Assembly (NCBI GenBank): GCA_035547915.1
Contig: DASZTS010000046.1
Location: 1-14,318 of the forward strand
Direction of reading: 5' to 3'
DNA from: DASSFG01 sp035547915
GTDB taxonomy: Bacteria > Planctomycetota > Planctomycetia > Pirellulales > JAICIG01
Length of the DNA: 14,318 bases
The notes under the pieces are model-generated. The model saw only the letters and a list, made by a program, of their open reading frames with translations. It did not search any database and was not told where the DNA came from. The stretch's first letter is position 1. Every line of letters begins with the position of its first letter. The translations under genes were made by a program, and so were the position numbers. Positions 1-4,853 of this stretch are shown here, in pieces.

Positions 1-425
1 GCGCGCGCGCTGCGCGCGCCGGTGCGCGCGCGCTGCGCGCACCACGAGCGCGCGCAGTTTTGCGCGCGGCGCGCACGCTACCGCACAGACCGGCGCGCGC
101 ACGCGCGCGCGGTGCGCAGCGAAAAAACTTGTCGCGTTATCCCTTTACTCCGTTCGGTTCGCTGTTCGCGGGCCGTGCGCCTCCTCGTAAGTGGCTTCGG
201 TCTGGCCCTTTGTGCGTTTGGCCGGCCGAACTCAAATCGCGTGCCAAAGAAACTGCCCGGGGCCGCGATCAGCGCGCGCGACCCTCGGTGCGCGCAAAAA
301 CCCGTGCGTGCGCGCGCAAAAACGCGCGCGCAAAACCCCTGCGCGCGCAAAAAAAGCGCGCGCAGAACCTCGGCGCGCGCGCAAAACCCCCCGTGCGCGC
401 GCAACAAGGCGGGGGCGGAACGTTG
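1..425. repeat. GC-alternating low-complexity region with degenerate tandem array
   Basis: Bases 1-120 are almost entirely runs of alternating GC dinucleotides. Bases about 286-412 form roughly seven imperfect units of 15-20 bp, each a GCGCGC(GC) run followed by an A-rich then C-rich stretch (for example GCGCGCGCAAAAACGC and GCGCGCAAAACCCCTGC). Between them (120-285) I see ordinary DNA with no recognisable gene. The array is open in several frames, but the translations are only Arg/Ala/Lys-rich low complexity and the frames change between units, so I do not call a gene. Alternating purine-pyrimidine tracts of this kind are prone to Z-DNA and replication slippage (general knowledge). The region may continue beyond the left edge of the window. 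Confidence 0.8.
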
Positions 426-474
426 AAGTTTGGAGCGAGCTCCGGCGGTTGTCGGCTAAGCCTACGGAGGAGGG

Positions 475-510
475 TGTGGGAGCCCGATCCGGTTTCGTCG
501 GTTGCTCCAA
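475..510 (-). repeat. M0: partial copy of MITE-like inverted-repeat family
   Basis: Read on the minus strand from 510 downward, this matches the left end of copy M2 (10399 onward) over about 34 bases: GAGCAACCGAC, then ACC, GATCG and GCTCC in the same order with a few substitutions. It begins about 20 nt after the stop codon of the minus-strand gene ending at 531, the same 3'-end placement seen for M1-M3. A weak GAGCG/GCTCC similarity near 430-445 might be the far end, but I cannot support a full element. Confidence 0.55.
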
Positions 511-530
511 GAAAATCCGGGCGAATGGCA

Positions 531-1043
531 CTAACTCAAGGAGGCCGTCGCCGGTCCCGCCGACTTCCGCGAAGCGCGCCGGTCAAACCAGAGCGCGATC
601 GCGCCGCCGATAAATGCAACAAGAAACGTTGCCAATGTGTGGCCGACATCCAGGAAGTCGCCTATGTGCGGACTCTGTACCGTTTTTGGCGGCCCCACCG
701 CCGGGTCTCCTGTGTAATAGGCAGGGAAATCTTCGATCGGCACGTCGCGAACGATCTTCTCGTGGATTCTCCAAAGTGCCCTGCTCACAGCGTTCCGCGG
801 CTGTTGTATTTCGGATGGAAGCCGATCCGACGCCAAGTAATAGCAGCCGACGAGCGCGCAACCACCCCAGAATGCTCGCTGCTCGCGCGGTGCGTAGAAT
901 GCCCCCAAGATGCTCAGCAGCAAGAACAGGTTCAGTGCCAGTCCTAGCCATCCTTGGACAGACTGAGTCGCATAGATCAAACAAGCGCAGCTCATCGCCG
1001 CGAACAACGTGACGCCGAACAGCCACCGAAGCGAGAACCGCAT
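531..1043 (-). CDS. FSLRW-type multi-pass membrane protein, unknown function
   Basis: A 170-residue protein starting MRFSLRWLFGVTL. The N-terminus is the planctomycete F(Q)FSLRxL signature followed directly by a hydrophobic helix (about residues 6-25). A second hydrophobic stretch lies at about 30-50 (LGLALNLFLLLSILGAFY), then a REQRAFWGG motif and another helix (GGCALVGCYYLA). Near the C-terminus come GHTLATFLVAFIGGAIALWF and a short Arg/Lys-rich tail. The central loop is polar. I recall this layout (RAFW in the middle, GH plus a hydrophobic helix near the end) from small planctomycete membrane proteins, but no function is known to me. I chose the ATG at 1043 over the in-frame ATG at 1052. 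The upstream hexamer TCTAAT reads as a -10 box, and the same promoter precedes two paralogues whose start corresponds to 1043. It is divergently transcribed from the gene at 1121. Confidence 0.72.
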   Translation of the reverse strand: MRFSLRWLFGVTLFAAMSCACLIYATQSVQGWLGLALNLFLLLSILGAFYAPREQRAFWGGCALVGCYYLASDRLPSEIQQPRNAVSRALWRIHEKIVRDVPIEDFPAYYTGDPAVGPPKTVQSPHIGDFLDVGHTLATFLVAFIGGAIALWFDRRASRKSAGPATASLS

Positions 1044-1050
1044 ACCGCCC

Positions 1051-1079
1051 ATTAGACCGCGCCGCGGCCGCGGGGTGAA
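1051..1079 (-). promoter_or_regulatory. Promoter of the gene starting at 1043 (TCTAAT class, near-leaderless)
   Basis: On the minus strand TTCACC (1079-1074), a 17-bp spacer and TCTAAT (1056-1051) form a sigma70-like promoter. The start ATG at 1043 lies 7 nt after the -10 hexamer. The 14 bases GCGCGGTCTAATGG recur before the genes at 8400 and 13694. No Shine-Dalgarno is present. Confidence 0.55.
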
Positions 1080-1080
1080 G

Positions 1081-1100
1081 CGCGGCCGGTTCCGGCCGCG
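1081..1100. promoter_or_regulatory. Near-perfect palindrome in divergent intergenic region
   Basis: CGCGGCCGG and CCGGCCGCG form 9-bp inverted arms around a TT centre, between the divergent genes at 1043 (minus) and 1121 (plus). It lies just upstream of the minus-strand -35 element and just upstream of the plus-strand TAGAAT at 1110. It could be an operator or simply a GC-rich palindrome, and no T-run follows it to suggest a terminator. Confidence 0.35.
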
Positions 1101-1109
1101 GCGGCATGG

Positions 1110-1115
1110 TAGAAT
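1110..1115 (+). promoter_or_regulatory. -10-like TAGAAT before the gene at 1121
   Basis: TAGAAT followed by CGGCC and then ATG at 1121, a 5-nt gap. The same TAGAATCGGC string precedes the gene at 8523. I see no convincing -35, since the upstream stretch is the GC palindrome. If used, the transcript would be leaderless. Confidence 0.4.
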
Positions 1116-1120
1116 CGGCC

Positions 1121-1321
1121 ATGCCCCGATGGTTTTCAGAAAAAACCGGAGCCCGCATGCCAGCCAAACTGACGAAACGGCGGTTTTCCCTGTTTGCCGC
1201 GATAGCGGTGGGGTGTGCCATTGGCAGTGCCGTGAGTCAGGGCCTTTTCGACAACGCACCCGGCTGGTTATCGATTCCTGCCGGTGCGACCGTTGCCGTC
1301 GTGGTGAGCCTCGGGCTCTGA
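1121..1321 (+). CDS. Small membrane protein, probably C-terminally truncated by a stop mutation
   Basis: A 66-residue protein: MPRWFSEK..., then KLTKRRFSLFAAIAVGCAIGSAV (basic stretch plus one membrane helix), then NAPGWLSIPAGATVAVVVSLGL*, a second hydrophobic segment. The last 20 residues are encoded in a 130-bp duplication shared with the gene at 1669. In that copy the frame continues 8 more residues (WGLLSILMKP after GL), because TGG there replaces the TGA here (1319-1321). The TGA therefore looks like a nonsense change that shortens the protein and ends translational overlap with the next gene. The start at 1121 is chosen because it follows TAGAAT by 5 nt; the ATG at 1157 (MPAKLTKRRF) is an alternative that keeps the membrane segments. 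Function unknown. Confidence 0.5.
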   Translation: MPRWFSEKTGARMPAKLTKRRFSLFAAIAVGCAIGSAVSQGLFDNAPGWLSIPAGATVAVVVSLGL

Positions 1322-1392
1322 GGTCTCCTATCGATCTTGATGAAGCCATGACCCAAGCCATGCCCCGACGGTTTCAGTTCAGCTTGAGGGCG
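1263..1392 (+). repeat. 130-bp direct duplication, copy 1
   Basis: Identical to 1751-1880 except at 1308 (G versus A) and 1321 (A versus G). It covers the 3' end of the gene at 1121, the junction, and the first codons of the FQFSLR gene at 1348. Sequence on either side of the two copies is unrelated. Confidence 0.93.
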
Positions 1393-1641
1393 CTGATGGT
1401 GGCGGTATTTGTTGCTGCCGCGTTCTTCGGTGGCGCCGAATTCGGCAAAGTGCAGGAGCAAATACGCCTAACCGGGGAACGCGCGAGGGTGCAAGCCAGG
1501 GAAGAAAAGGTGGCGGAGGACGCGGTGGTGGTCCAACGCGCACTTGAAGCCCTGAGCGCCCTTAAGGCGTCCAGAGAGTCGGGTGACTGGGCAGACCGAC
1601 TTATCGAGGTCGAGCAGCGATTGTCGGAAGCAAATCCCTAG
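1348..1641 (+). CDS. FQFSLR membrane-anchored coiled-coil protein
   Basis: A 97-residue protein beginning MTQAMPRRFQFSLRALMVAVFVAA. The RRFQFSLR signature leads into one membrane helix (about residues 16-33, ending AAFFGGAEFG). The rest is charged and alpha-helical with heptad-like spacing (QEQIRLTGERARVQAREEKVAEDAV and onward), so a coiled coil is likely, ending LIEVEQRLSEANP. The minus-strand gene 3685-3972 has the same architecture, including the FFGG after the helix. An internal start at 1360 (MPRRFQF) is possible. The first 15 codons lie in the 130-bp duplication. In the second copy the start ATG overlaps the upstream stop as ATGA; here the upstream gene stops 27 bp earlier. The stop is followed by CC and ATG at 1644 (MRRPQ stub). 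Function unknown. Confidence 0.75.
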   Translation: MTQAMPRRFQFSLRALMVAVFVAAAFFGGAEFGKVQEQIRLTGERARVQAREEKVAEDAVVVQRALEALSALKASRESGDWADRLIEVEQRLSEANP

Positions 1642-1643
1642 CC

Positions 1644-1658
1644 ATGCGCCGCCCGCAG
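1644..1658 (+). pseudogene. MRRPQ start-module stub
   Basis: Immediately after the stop at 1641, CC then ATGCGCCGCCCGCAG encodes MRRPQ, the opening of the MRRPQFSLR proteins (compare the gene at 3972 and the stub at 4854). The following bases do not continue the signature and instead hold the Shine-Dalgarno and start of the gene at 1669. It looks like the remnant of a gene start left after a deletion or replacement. Five codons is a short match, so this is tentative. Confidence 0.35.
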
Positions 1659-1668
1659 GAGACATCGT

Positions 1669-1839
1669 ATGAAAAGTTCGTCGCTTCTACTTGCATTCAT
1701 TTTCGGGTGCACGTTCGTCGCCGACGCAAGCGCGCAATTCATCGGTTCTAGCTGGTTATCGATTCCTGCCGGTGCGACCGTTGCCGTCGTGGTGAACCTC
1801 GGGCTCTGGGGTCTCCTATCGATCTTGATGAAGCCATGA
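1669..1839 (+). CDS. Small exported or membrane protein with signal peptide
   Basis: A 56-residue protein, MKSSSLLLAFIFGCTFVADASA|QF then SSWLSIPAGATVAVVVNLGLWGLLSILMKP. The N-terminus is a classical signal peptide with a likely ASA|Q cleavage site; the remainder is one hydrophobic helix. AGGAG about 7 nt before the ATG is a good Shine-Dalgarno. The stop TGA (1837-1839) overlaps the ATG of the next gene (1836) as ATGA, so the two are probably translationally coupled. The 3' two thirds lie in the duplication shared with 1263-1392. Whether it is secreted after cleavage or kept as a membrane peptide cannot be decided from sequence. Confidence 0.65.
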   Translation: MKSSSLLLAFIFGCTFVADASAQFIGSSWLSIPAGATVAVVVNLGLWGLLSILMKP

Positions 1840-1880
1840 CCCAAGCCATGCCCCGACGGTTTCAGTTCAGCTTGAGGGCG
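1751..1880 (+). repeat. 130-bp direct duplication, copy 2
   Basis: Second copy of 1263-1392, 488 bp downstream, with two substitutions. At 1809 it has G, keeping a Trp codon and the longer frame of the upstream gene; copy 1 has A, giving a stop. Confidence 0.93.
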
Positions 1881-2048
1881 ATCCTCGCGGTAACGACCGT
1901 TGTCGCTGTGTCGATCGCGACGTGGCCGCTGCTCTGGGAGGTGCTCCTCGGTCTGGTCATGTTCCTCGCCTTCCCGGTCATCCTCGGCAGCCCGATCATC
2001 GGCGGCTATTTGCTCGCACGCCTCCTCTGGCTCCTTCCGGATCGCTAG
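1836..2048 (+). CDS. FQFSLR small membrane protein
   Basis: A 70-residue protein, MTQAMPRRFQFSLRAILAVTTVVAV..., with about two to three hydrophobic helices (residues 15-30, 35-52, 55-68) and a short LLPDR end. The first 15 codons are identical at DNA level to those of the gene at 1348, but the rest is unrelated. The start overlaps the previous stop (ATGA); the stop TAG is followed by CC and then C-ATG of the next gene at 2052, a 3-nt gap. This suggests a compact operon from 1669 to at least 2228. MPRRFQF at 1848 is an alternative start. Function unknown. Confidence 0.72.
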   Translation: MTQAMPRRFQFSLRAILAVTTVVAVSIATWPLLWEVLLGLVMFLAFPVILGSPIIGGYLLARLLWLLPDR

Positions 2049-2051
2049 CCC

Positions 2052-2228
2052 ATGCCACATCCACGGTTCACCCTCCGAGCGTTGCTGATGTCGGCATGGG
2101 CGGCGGCCTTTTGCTCAGCGGCGTTGTTCCTGGCCATCTTCACCGAGGGCATCATCCGAGCGCTGCCGCTGTTGGCCGCGGCGGCGGTCTGGTTGGTCGA
2201 CATCTCGATCGAATCGAGACGGGAGTAG
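2052..2228 (+). CDS. Small FTLRALL membrane protein
   Basis: A 58-residue protein, MPHPRFTLRALLMSAWAAAFCSAALFLAIF then EGIIRALPLLAAAAVWLVDISIESRRE. It carries a variant of the RFQFSLRALL signature and two hydrophobic helices with a charged tail. It begins 3 nt after the stop of the gene at 1836 and ends 1 nt before the ATG at 2230, the spacing of a tight operon. Function unknown. Confidence 0.6.
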   Translation: MPHPRFTLRALLMSAWAAAFCSAALFLAIFTEGIIRALPLLAAAAVWLVDISIESRRE

Positions 2229-2229
2229 C

Positions 2230-2397
2230 ATGCCCCGCCCGAAGTTGTCCCTCGATGCGATCCCTTGGGTGATGGTTTGCGGGGGAGCGACGGAATTGTC
2301 CGCTTCACAAACCACGTACAAGATGTGGGGTTGGCACGGGATTCGAGCCAAGCCGACGTTGGCAGGGAAACCTGACCGGGCTAGACTGCCGCGATGA
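2230..2397 (+). CDS. Degenerate MPRPKLSL protein, possibly decayed
   Basis: A 55-residue frame, MPRPKLSLDAIPWVMVCGGATELSAS..., whose opening resembles the MRRPQFSLRAMLWLMAL start of the gene at 3972. The arginine of SLR and the following hydrophobic helix are poorly kept, so it may be a decayed relative. It starts 1 nt after a stop and ends in ATGA overlap with the gene at 2394. The promoter of that gene lies inside its 3' end. I cannot decide between a small protein and a remnant. Confidence 0.35.
   Translation: MPRPKLSLDAIPWVMVCGGATELSASQTTYKMWGWHGIRAKPTLAGKPDRARLPR
2359..2387 (+). promoter_or_regulatory. Promoter of the gene at 2394 (near-leaderless)
   Basis: TTGGCA (2359-2364), 17-bp spacer, TAGACT (2382-2387), then 6 nt to ATG at 2394. 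This is a good sigma70-type match with correct spacing and no Shine-Dalgarno. The gene may therefore be transcribed on its own as well as by readthrough from upstream. Confidence 0.6.
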
Positions 2398-2633
2398 ACA
2401 GGAAAATCACCGTCGCCATTCTCGCTGCCGTGCTTCTACCGGCGCCGGGTTGCATTCTCGTAGATGTGGCGGTCGATCCGGTCGGTTGCGGAACAGGGAC
2501 GCACGAGCCTATCTTCCCTTGGTATCCATGCTATCTCTGGGCTCCTCCAGATAAGCGATCGGGTGATACTACGCCGCAACCGAAAGTGCCGCCACCGGGC
2601 CTTAGCCCTTCTTCCGCCCGGCCTTCTTCTTAA
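2394..2633 (+). CDS. Small putative lipoprotein
   Basis: A 79-residue protein, MNRKITVAILAAVLLPAPGC then ILVDVAVDPVGCGTG..., with a basic n-region, hydrophobic core and a possible lipidation cysteine at residue 20. The PAPGC box is atypical because of Pro at -2. A second Cys and an aromatic stretch (FPWYPCYLW) follow, then a Pro/Ser-rich tail. The last ten or so residues (about 2602-2633) are antisense to what looks like the Lys-rich C-terminus of a minus-strand gene fragment, so the true end of the original protein may have been lost. The start is supported by the promoter 6 nt upstream. Function unknown. Confidence 0.6.
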   Translation: MNRKITVAILAAVLLPAPGCILVDVAVDPVGCGTGTHEPIFPWYPCYLWAPPDKRSGDTTPQPKVPPPGLSPSSARPSS

Positions 2634-2677
2634 CTCCCTTCACTTTGCCCTTGGGCTTTGAGGCTTCCTTGGCTGGG
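2602..2677 (-). pseudogene. C-terminal fragment of a lysine-rich protein
   Basis: On the minus strand this reads PAKEASKPKGKVKGVKKKA then GRKKG and stop TAA (2604-2602). This Lys/Ala/Gly-rich tail is of the kind seen in histone H1-like or other nucleic-acid-binding proteins. It has no start; its upstream side is cut at the edge of repeat R1 (2679). The composition is very unlikely by chance in this GC-rich sequence, so I read it as the surviving 3' end of a gene truncated at R1. The parent protein cannot be named. Confidence 0.45.
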
Positions 2678-2678
2678 A

Positions 2679-2730
2679 CATGTAAAGGGGAGGTCCATTA
2701 TGTTATTGGACCTGTCGCCTTTATTTCCCC
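2679..2730 (+). repeat. Palindromic repeat R1
   Basis: Left arm AAAGGGGAGGTCCA, loop TTATGTTAT (2698-2706), right arm TGGACCTGTCGCCTTT, then ATTTCCCC. Same family and orientation as R2-R5. The left arm lacks two bases found in other copies. The family resembles the REP-like palindromes mobilised by RAYT (IS200-like Y1) transposases (recalled, not searched); no such transposase is in the window. Confidence 0.85.
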
Positions 2731-2763
2731 ACATATTTCGTCCACAGTAAACCGGAGCATTTA

Positions 2764-3009
2764 ATGTCTATAATGATTGAAATCTACTACAGTAAACCAG
2801 TCGACTCTCAACGGGAAACGTCGATCAGTGAACGCCTCGCTGGCTATGAAGGCAAAGTGACCTATCGGGAGGATGACAGCCATGACACGATTTGTCTAAC
2901 AGCGGAGTTCAACACATGGGAAAATGCCCAAGCCGCCACAACAGCACTTCGGTTGGCTGGGGAGCATGTGGAGGGGCCGTCGGACTACGGTGAGAATTGG
3001 GGCAAATAA
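2764..3009 (+). CDS. Small hypothetical protein, repeat-bracketed
   Basis: An 81-residue soluble protein, MSIMIEIYYSKPVDSQRETS..., acidic, with no signal or membrane helix; DTICLTAEFNTWENAQAATTALRLAGEHVEGPSDYG is the most distinctive part. I do not recognise a named family. GGAG 6 nt before the ATG at 2764 supports the start. GC content is visibly lower than in the FQFSLR genes. The gene sits between R1 and R2, and its stop TAA (3007-3009) is part of the left flank of R2. This may be an acquired gene. Confidence 0.65.
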   Translation: MSIMIEIYYSKPVDSQRETSISERLAGYEGKVTYREDDSHDTICLTAEFNTWENAQAATTALRLAGEHVEGPSDYGENWGK

Positions 3010-3058
3010 AGGGGCGGGGTGCGTTACCTTATTGGACCTATTCCCTTTGCTTCCCCCC
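3003..3058 (+). repeat. Palindromic repeat R2 (diverged)
   Basis: AAATAAAGGGG ... TTATTGGACCTATTCCCTTTGCTTCCCC. The right half is close to the family, while the left arm and loop are diverged (loop CTTAT instead of GTTAT). Same orientation as the others. It contains the stop codon of the upstream gene. Confidence 0.7.
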
Positions 3059-3115
3059 AAGGGTGACAGGTGACAATGGGCGTAGTTTTCGCTTGTGCCA
3101 ATGGGTTTTGCCTAA

Positions 3116-3520
3116 ATGACACGTAAAAAGATTAAAGGAACGGCCGGCGCGTCGGCGAAGCTGTTTGACGACTTCTTTCGTAGATGCGACCGCGCTTTTG
3201 CATTTGTCGAATCGACGTATGGATTATCGAACTCCGAGTCCCGGCGGGTCGGACTCGAAGTGGCGCGCACTTACGAAAGTGCTGACCGCAAAATCATTGT
3301 GTACTTCGAGCCGTTTTCTCGCATTTGGGTGCAACTAGAACGGAAGGTTCGTGACAAGCGGCATCGAAAGGGGCTCCACCAAGCTTACCAGCGAGCTGTC
3401 GGCGAACGTTGGCCAATTTCGGAGGAACTTCCGCAAGGTACGGTCTACGACTTCGAAGATTGTACGGTGATCAGCCAAATACTTGAACGACATTGGGAAG
3501 AACTTTTTGGTACTCTCTGA
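3116..3520 (+). CDS. Hypothetical soluble protein, repeat-bracketed
   Basis: A 134-residue soluble protein, MTRKKIKGTAGASAKLFDDF then FRRCDRAFAFVESTYGLSNS... The middle (VARTYESADRKIIVYFEPFS then RIWVQLERK) looks like a compact alpha/beta fold, and the end is acidic and aromatic (ILERHWEELFGTL). No signal peptide, membrane helix or FQFSLR signature. I do not recognise the family. It lies alone between R2 and R3 and has lower GC than its neighbours, in keeping with acquisition. No obvious Shine-Dalgarno or -10 box was found near the ATG. Confidence 0.68.
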   Translation: MTRKKIKGTAGASAKLFDDFFRRCDRAFAFVESTYGLSNSESRRVGLEVARTYESADRKIIVYFEPFSRIWVQLERKVRDKRHRKGLHQAYQRAVGERWPISEELPQGTVYDFEDCTVISQILERHWEELFGTL

Positions 3521-3542
3521 TGAGGCGGAGGTAGGCAAGGGG

Positions 3543-3585
3543 CATGTAAAGGGAACAGGTCAATTATGTTATTGGACATGTCCCC
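3543..3585 (+). repeat. Palindromic repeat R3
   Basis: Left arm AAAGGGAACAGGTCAA, loop TTATGTTAT, right arm TGGACATGTCCCCTTT, followed by a T-run and CCCC. Same orientation as the other copies; it starts about 20 nt after the stop of the upstream gene. The hairpin plus T-run could also act as a terminator. Confidence 0.82.
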
Positions 3586-3684
3586 TTTTTTCCCCGGGAT
3601 TGCCGTTTTGTCAGGCGCGCTTGGGGTAGACGGTCGTTTGCCGACCAGCCGAGATTCTTCACCACACTTGGGAAGTAGGCCCGC

Positions 3685-3972
3685 CTATTCGGTTTCGTCG
3701 TGCAATCGACGGGGACGGTCAGGCTGCGGCGCATTCCGCGCTGCCGTCAGATCGTTGGCCTCCTTGATCCATTCGGCGATCCGTTTATTAAGCTCGCTTT
3801 CCAGATGTTCCGCATGCTCTTGCCGTCGGAGGAGCTCCGCCTTCTCGGCCACCAGCTCCTCCGGAAGCCGTTTGCGCTCTTCTTGGATGCCGATGGCGCG
3901 GCCCCCGAAGAACGCCCCCACCAGCGCCATCAACCACAGCATGGCTCTTAGAGAAAACTGAGGACGGCGCAT
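3685..3972 (-). CDS. MRRPQFSLR membrane-anchored coiled-coil protein
   Basis: A 95-residue protein, MRRPQFSLRAMLWLMALVGA then FFGGRAIGIQEERKRLPEEL..., with one N-terminal helix (about residues 8-24) followed by a charged, Glu/Lys/Arg-rich helical region, probably a coiled coil, and a polar tail. It shares the helix-FFGG-coiled-coil plan with the gene at 1348 on the plus strand. The ATG at 3972 is the only start that keeps the signature. It is divergent from the gene at 3993, with only 20 bp between the start codons. Function unknown; a membrane-tethered spacer or scaffold is a guess from shape alone. Confidence 0.72.
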   Translation of the reverse strand: MRRPQFSLRAMLWLMALVGAFFGGRAIGIQEERKRLPEELVAEKAELLRRQEHAEHLESELNKRIAEWIKEANDLTAARNAPQPDRPRRLHDETE

Positions 3973-3979
3973 CCTGGGC

Positions 3980-3985
3980 TACAAT
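3980..3985 (+). promoter_or_regulatory. -10-like TACAAT before the gene at 3993
   Basis: TACAAT followed by 7 nt and ATG at 3993. The earlier in-frame ATG at 3984 lies inside the hexamer and would precede the transcript start, which favours 3993. No clear -35 was seen. Confidence 0.4.
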
Positions 3986-3992
3986 GAGGGTT

Positions 3993-4286
3993 ATGGACTA
4001 TCAGGCCAAAATCAGACGCCGCCGCCGAAGGCCGAGCACCGTCGGCGGTCTGCTCGCCCTGCTCGGCATGGCTGTCCTGTTTATCCTCTGCTCCGGAATC
4101 TGGGGCAATACCTTGCCCTGGCACCTGCTGGATATGCACTCGCGGCACCCCGGACCCGGCGGGGTGAAAACGAACTTTTACCACTCGCGTCAGCTCATGA
4201 GCAAGAAGTCGCCCGCCGATCCGGCGAGCGAACCACCTCCGGCCGACCGCCACGACGACCGCCCGACCGGCCAACAATCACCGTGA
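3993..4286 (+). CDS. Single-pass membrane protein with basic N-terminus
   Basis: A 97-residue protein, MDYQAKIRRRRRRPSTVGGL then LALLGMAVLFILCSGIWG. The Arg-rich cytoplasmic N-terminus precedes one membrane helix (about residues 19-37), then a polar, Pro/Asp/Arg-rich C-terminal half that is probably disordered. The positive-inside rule puts the N-terminus in the cytoplasm and the tail outside. The start at 3993 is preferred over 3984 because of the TACAAT 7 nt upstream. Function unknown. Confidence 0.62.
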   Translation: MDYQAKIRRRRRRPSTVGGLLALLGMAVLFILCSGIWGNTLPWHLLDMHSRHPGPGGVKTNFYHSRQLMSKKSPADPASEPPPADRHDDRPTGQQSP

Positions 4287-4297
4287 CGCATATCGCG

Positions 4298-4349
4298 CCT
4301 CCCGCCGTGGTATGTTGTTGGCATGGACGAGAACCCGCACCAGGCGCCG
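4298..4349 (+). repeat. MDENP start module, copy A (52-bp identical repeat)
   Basis: Identical over 52 bp to 4958-5009. It includes the extended -10 promoter, the 6-nt gap, ATG and the first nine codons (MDENPHQAP). The genes downstream of the two copies are unrelated after this module. Confidence 0.92.
4308..4316 (+). promoter_or_regulatory. Extended -10 promoter of the gene at 4323
   Basis: TGG-TATGTT is an extended -10 element (TGn plus hexamer), followed by GTTGGC (6 nt) and ATG at 4323. No -35 is evident, as often seen with extended -10 promoters. It predicts a leaderless mRNA. The same arrangement occurs at 4968-4976 and, in variant form, at 12833-12841. Confidence 0.5.
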
Positions 4350-4589
4350 CGCGAGCATGGGAGCAGCAAAACTCCCTGGACCGGCGGACTCGATTGGGGT
4401 TGGAAGGAATGGGTTGTTGTCGCCTTGGTTCCAATTCAGTGCCTTTTATCGATCCGGCAATTGCATCACGCTGCACATTCGCCGCTGGGGCTCAGTTACG
4501 ACGCATGGATCGGTGCCGGCGGGAACGTGCTGGTGGTCCTCATGTCCGCTTTCTCCATTTTTTGGAGGCGAAGATCGCACCATCCGTAA
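4323..4589 (+). CDS. MDENP-type small membrane protein
   Basis: An 88-residue protein starting MDENPHQAPREHG, then two hydrophobic helices (about residues 28-44, WKEWVVVALVPIQCLLSI; and 67-82, NVLVVLMSAFSIFW) and a short basic end RRRSHHP. The N-terminal (D)ENPYxAP/SP peptide is a recurrent opening of small planctomycete membrane proteins (recalled); its role is unknown. The promoter and first nine codons are a 52-bp duplicate of those at 4983. An overlapping frame in the same stretch is a shadow apart from its 3' end, which is the next gene. Confidence 0.7.
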   Translation: MDENPHQAPREHGSSKTPWTGGLDWGWKEWVVVALVPIQCLLSIRQLHHAAHSPLGLSYDAWIGAGGNVLVVLMSAFSIFWRRRSHHP

Positions 4590-4611
4590 TCATGGCCCCC
4601 ATGACTCCCCC

Positions 4612-4851
4612 GTGACTCGACGGTTTCAGTTCAGCTTGGGCCGGATTTTTCTCGCGATGGCTTTGGTGGCCATCGGGCTGGGGTTATTTCGGCTTCCGAA
4701 TCCGTTTCCGCGCTTGATGCCTATCTGGTTCCCGTTCTCATGCGCGCTGTTTGGCGCGGCGATCGGACTCGTCTGCGGTCGCGTAAAAAGGTTTGCCCTC
4801 TACGGGTTCGTCGGGGCCGTCGCATTTGGCATCTATGCGTGGATTGCTTGA
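4612..4851 (+). CDS. FQFSLG multi-pass small membrane protein, GTG start
   Basis: A 79-residue protein, MTRRFQFSLGRIFLAMALVA then IGLGLFRL..., with a second hydrophobic stretch (MPIWFPFSCALFGAAIGLV) and a third at the end (LYGFVGAVAFGIYAWIA). The GTG at 4612 is chosen because it gives MTRRFQFSL, matching its paralogues. The two nearby ATGs (4592, 4601) are out of frame and end at the TGA overlapping this GTG. A TGACTC direct repeat just upstream (4602 and 4613) suggests that an 11-bp insertion moved the original ATG away. Its stop is followed by CC and ATG of the stub at 4854. Function unknown. Confidence 0.65.
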   Translation: MTRRFQFSLGRIFLAMALVAIGLGLFRLPNPFPRLMPIWFPFSCALFGAAIGLVCGRVKRFALYGFVGAVAFGIYAWIA

Positions 4852-4853
4852 CC

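Noticed and set aside
22..1012. Several long open frames on both strands across the GC-alternating region, up to 295 codons
   Set aside because: Translations are Arg/Ala/Lys low-complexity with no family signature, start with no promoter or SD, and exist in many frames at once because of GC bias and lack of A/T-rich stops. The minus-strand FSLRW gene explains 531-1043.
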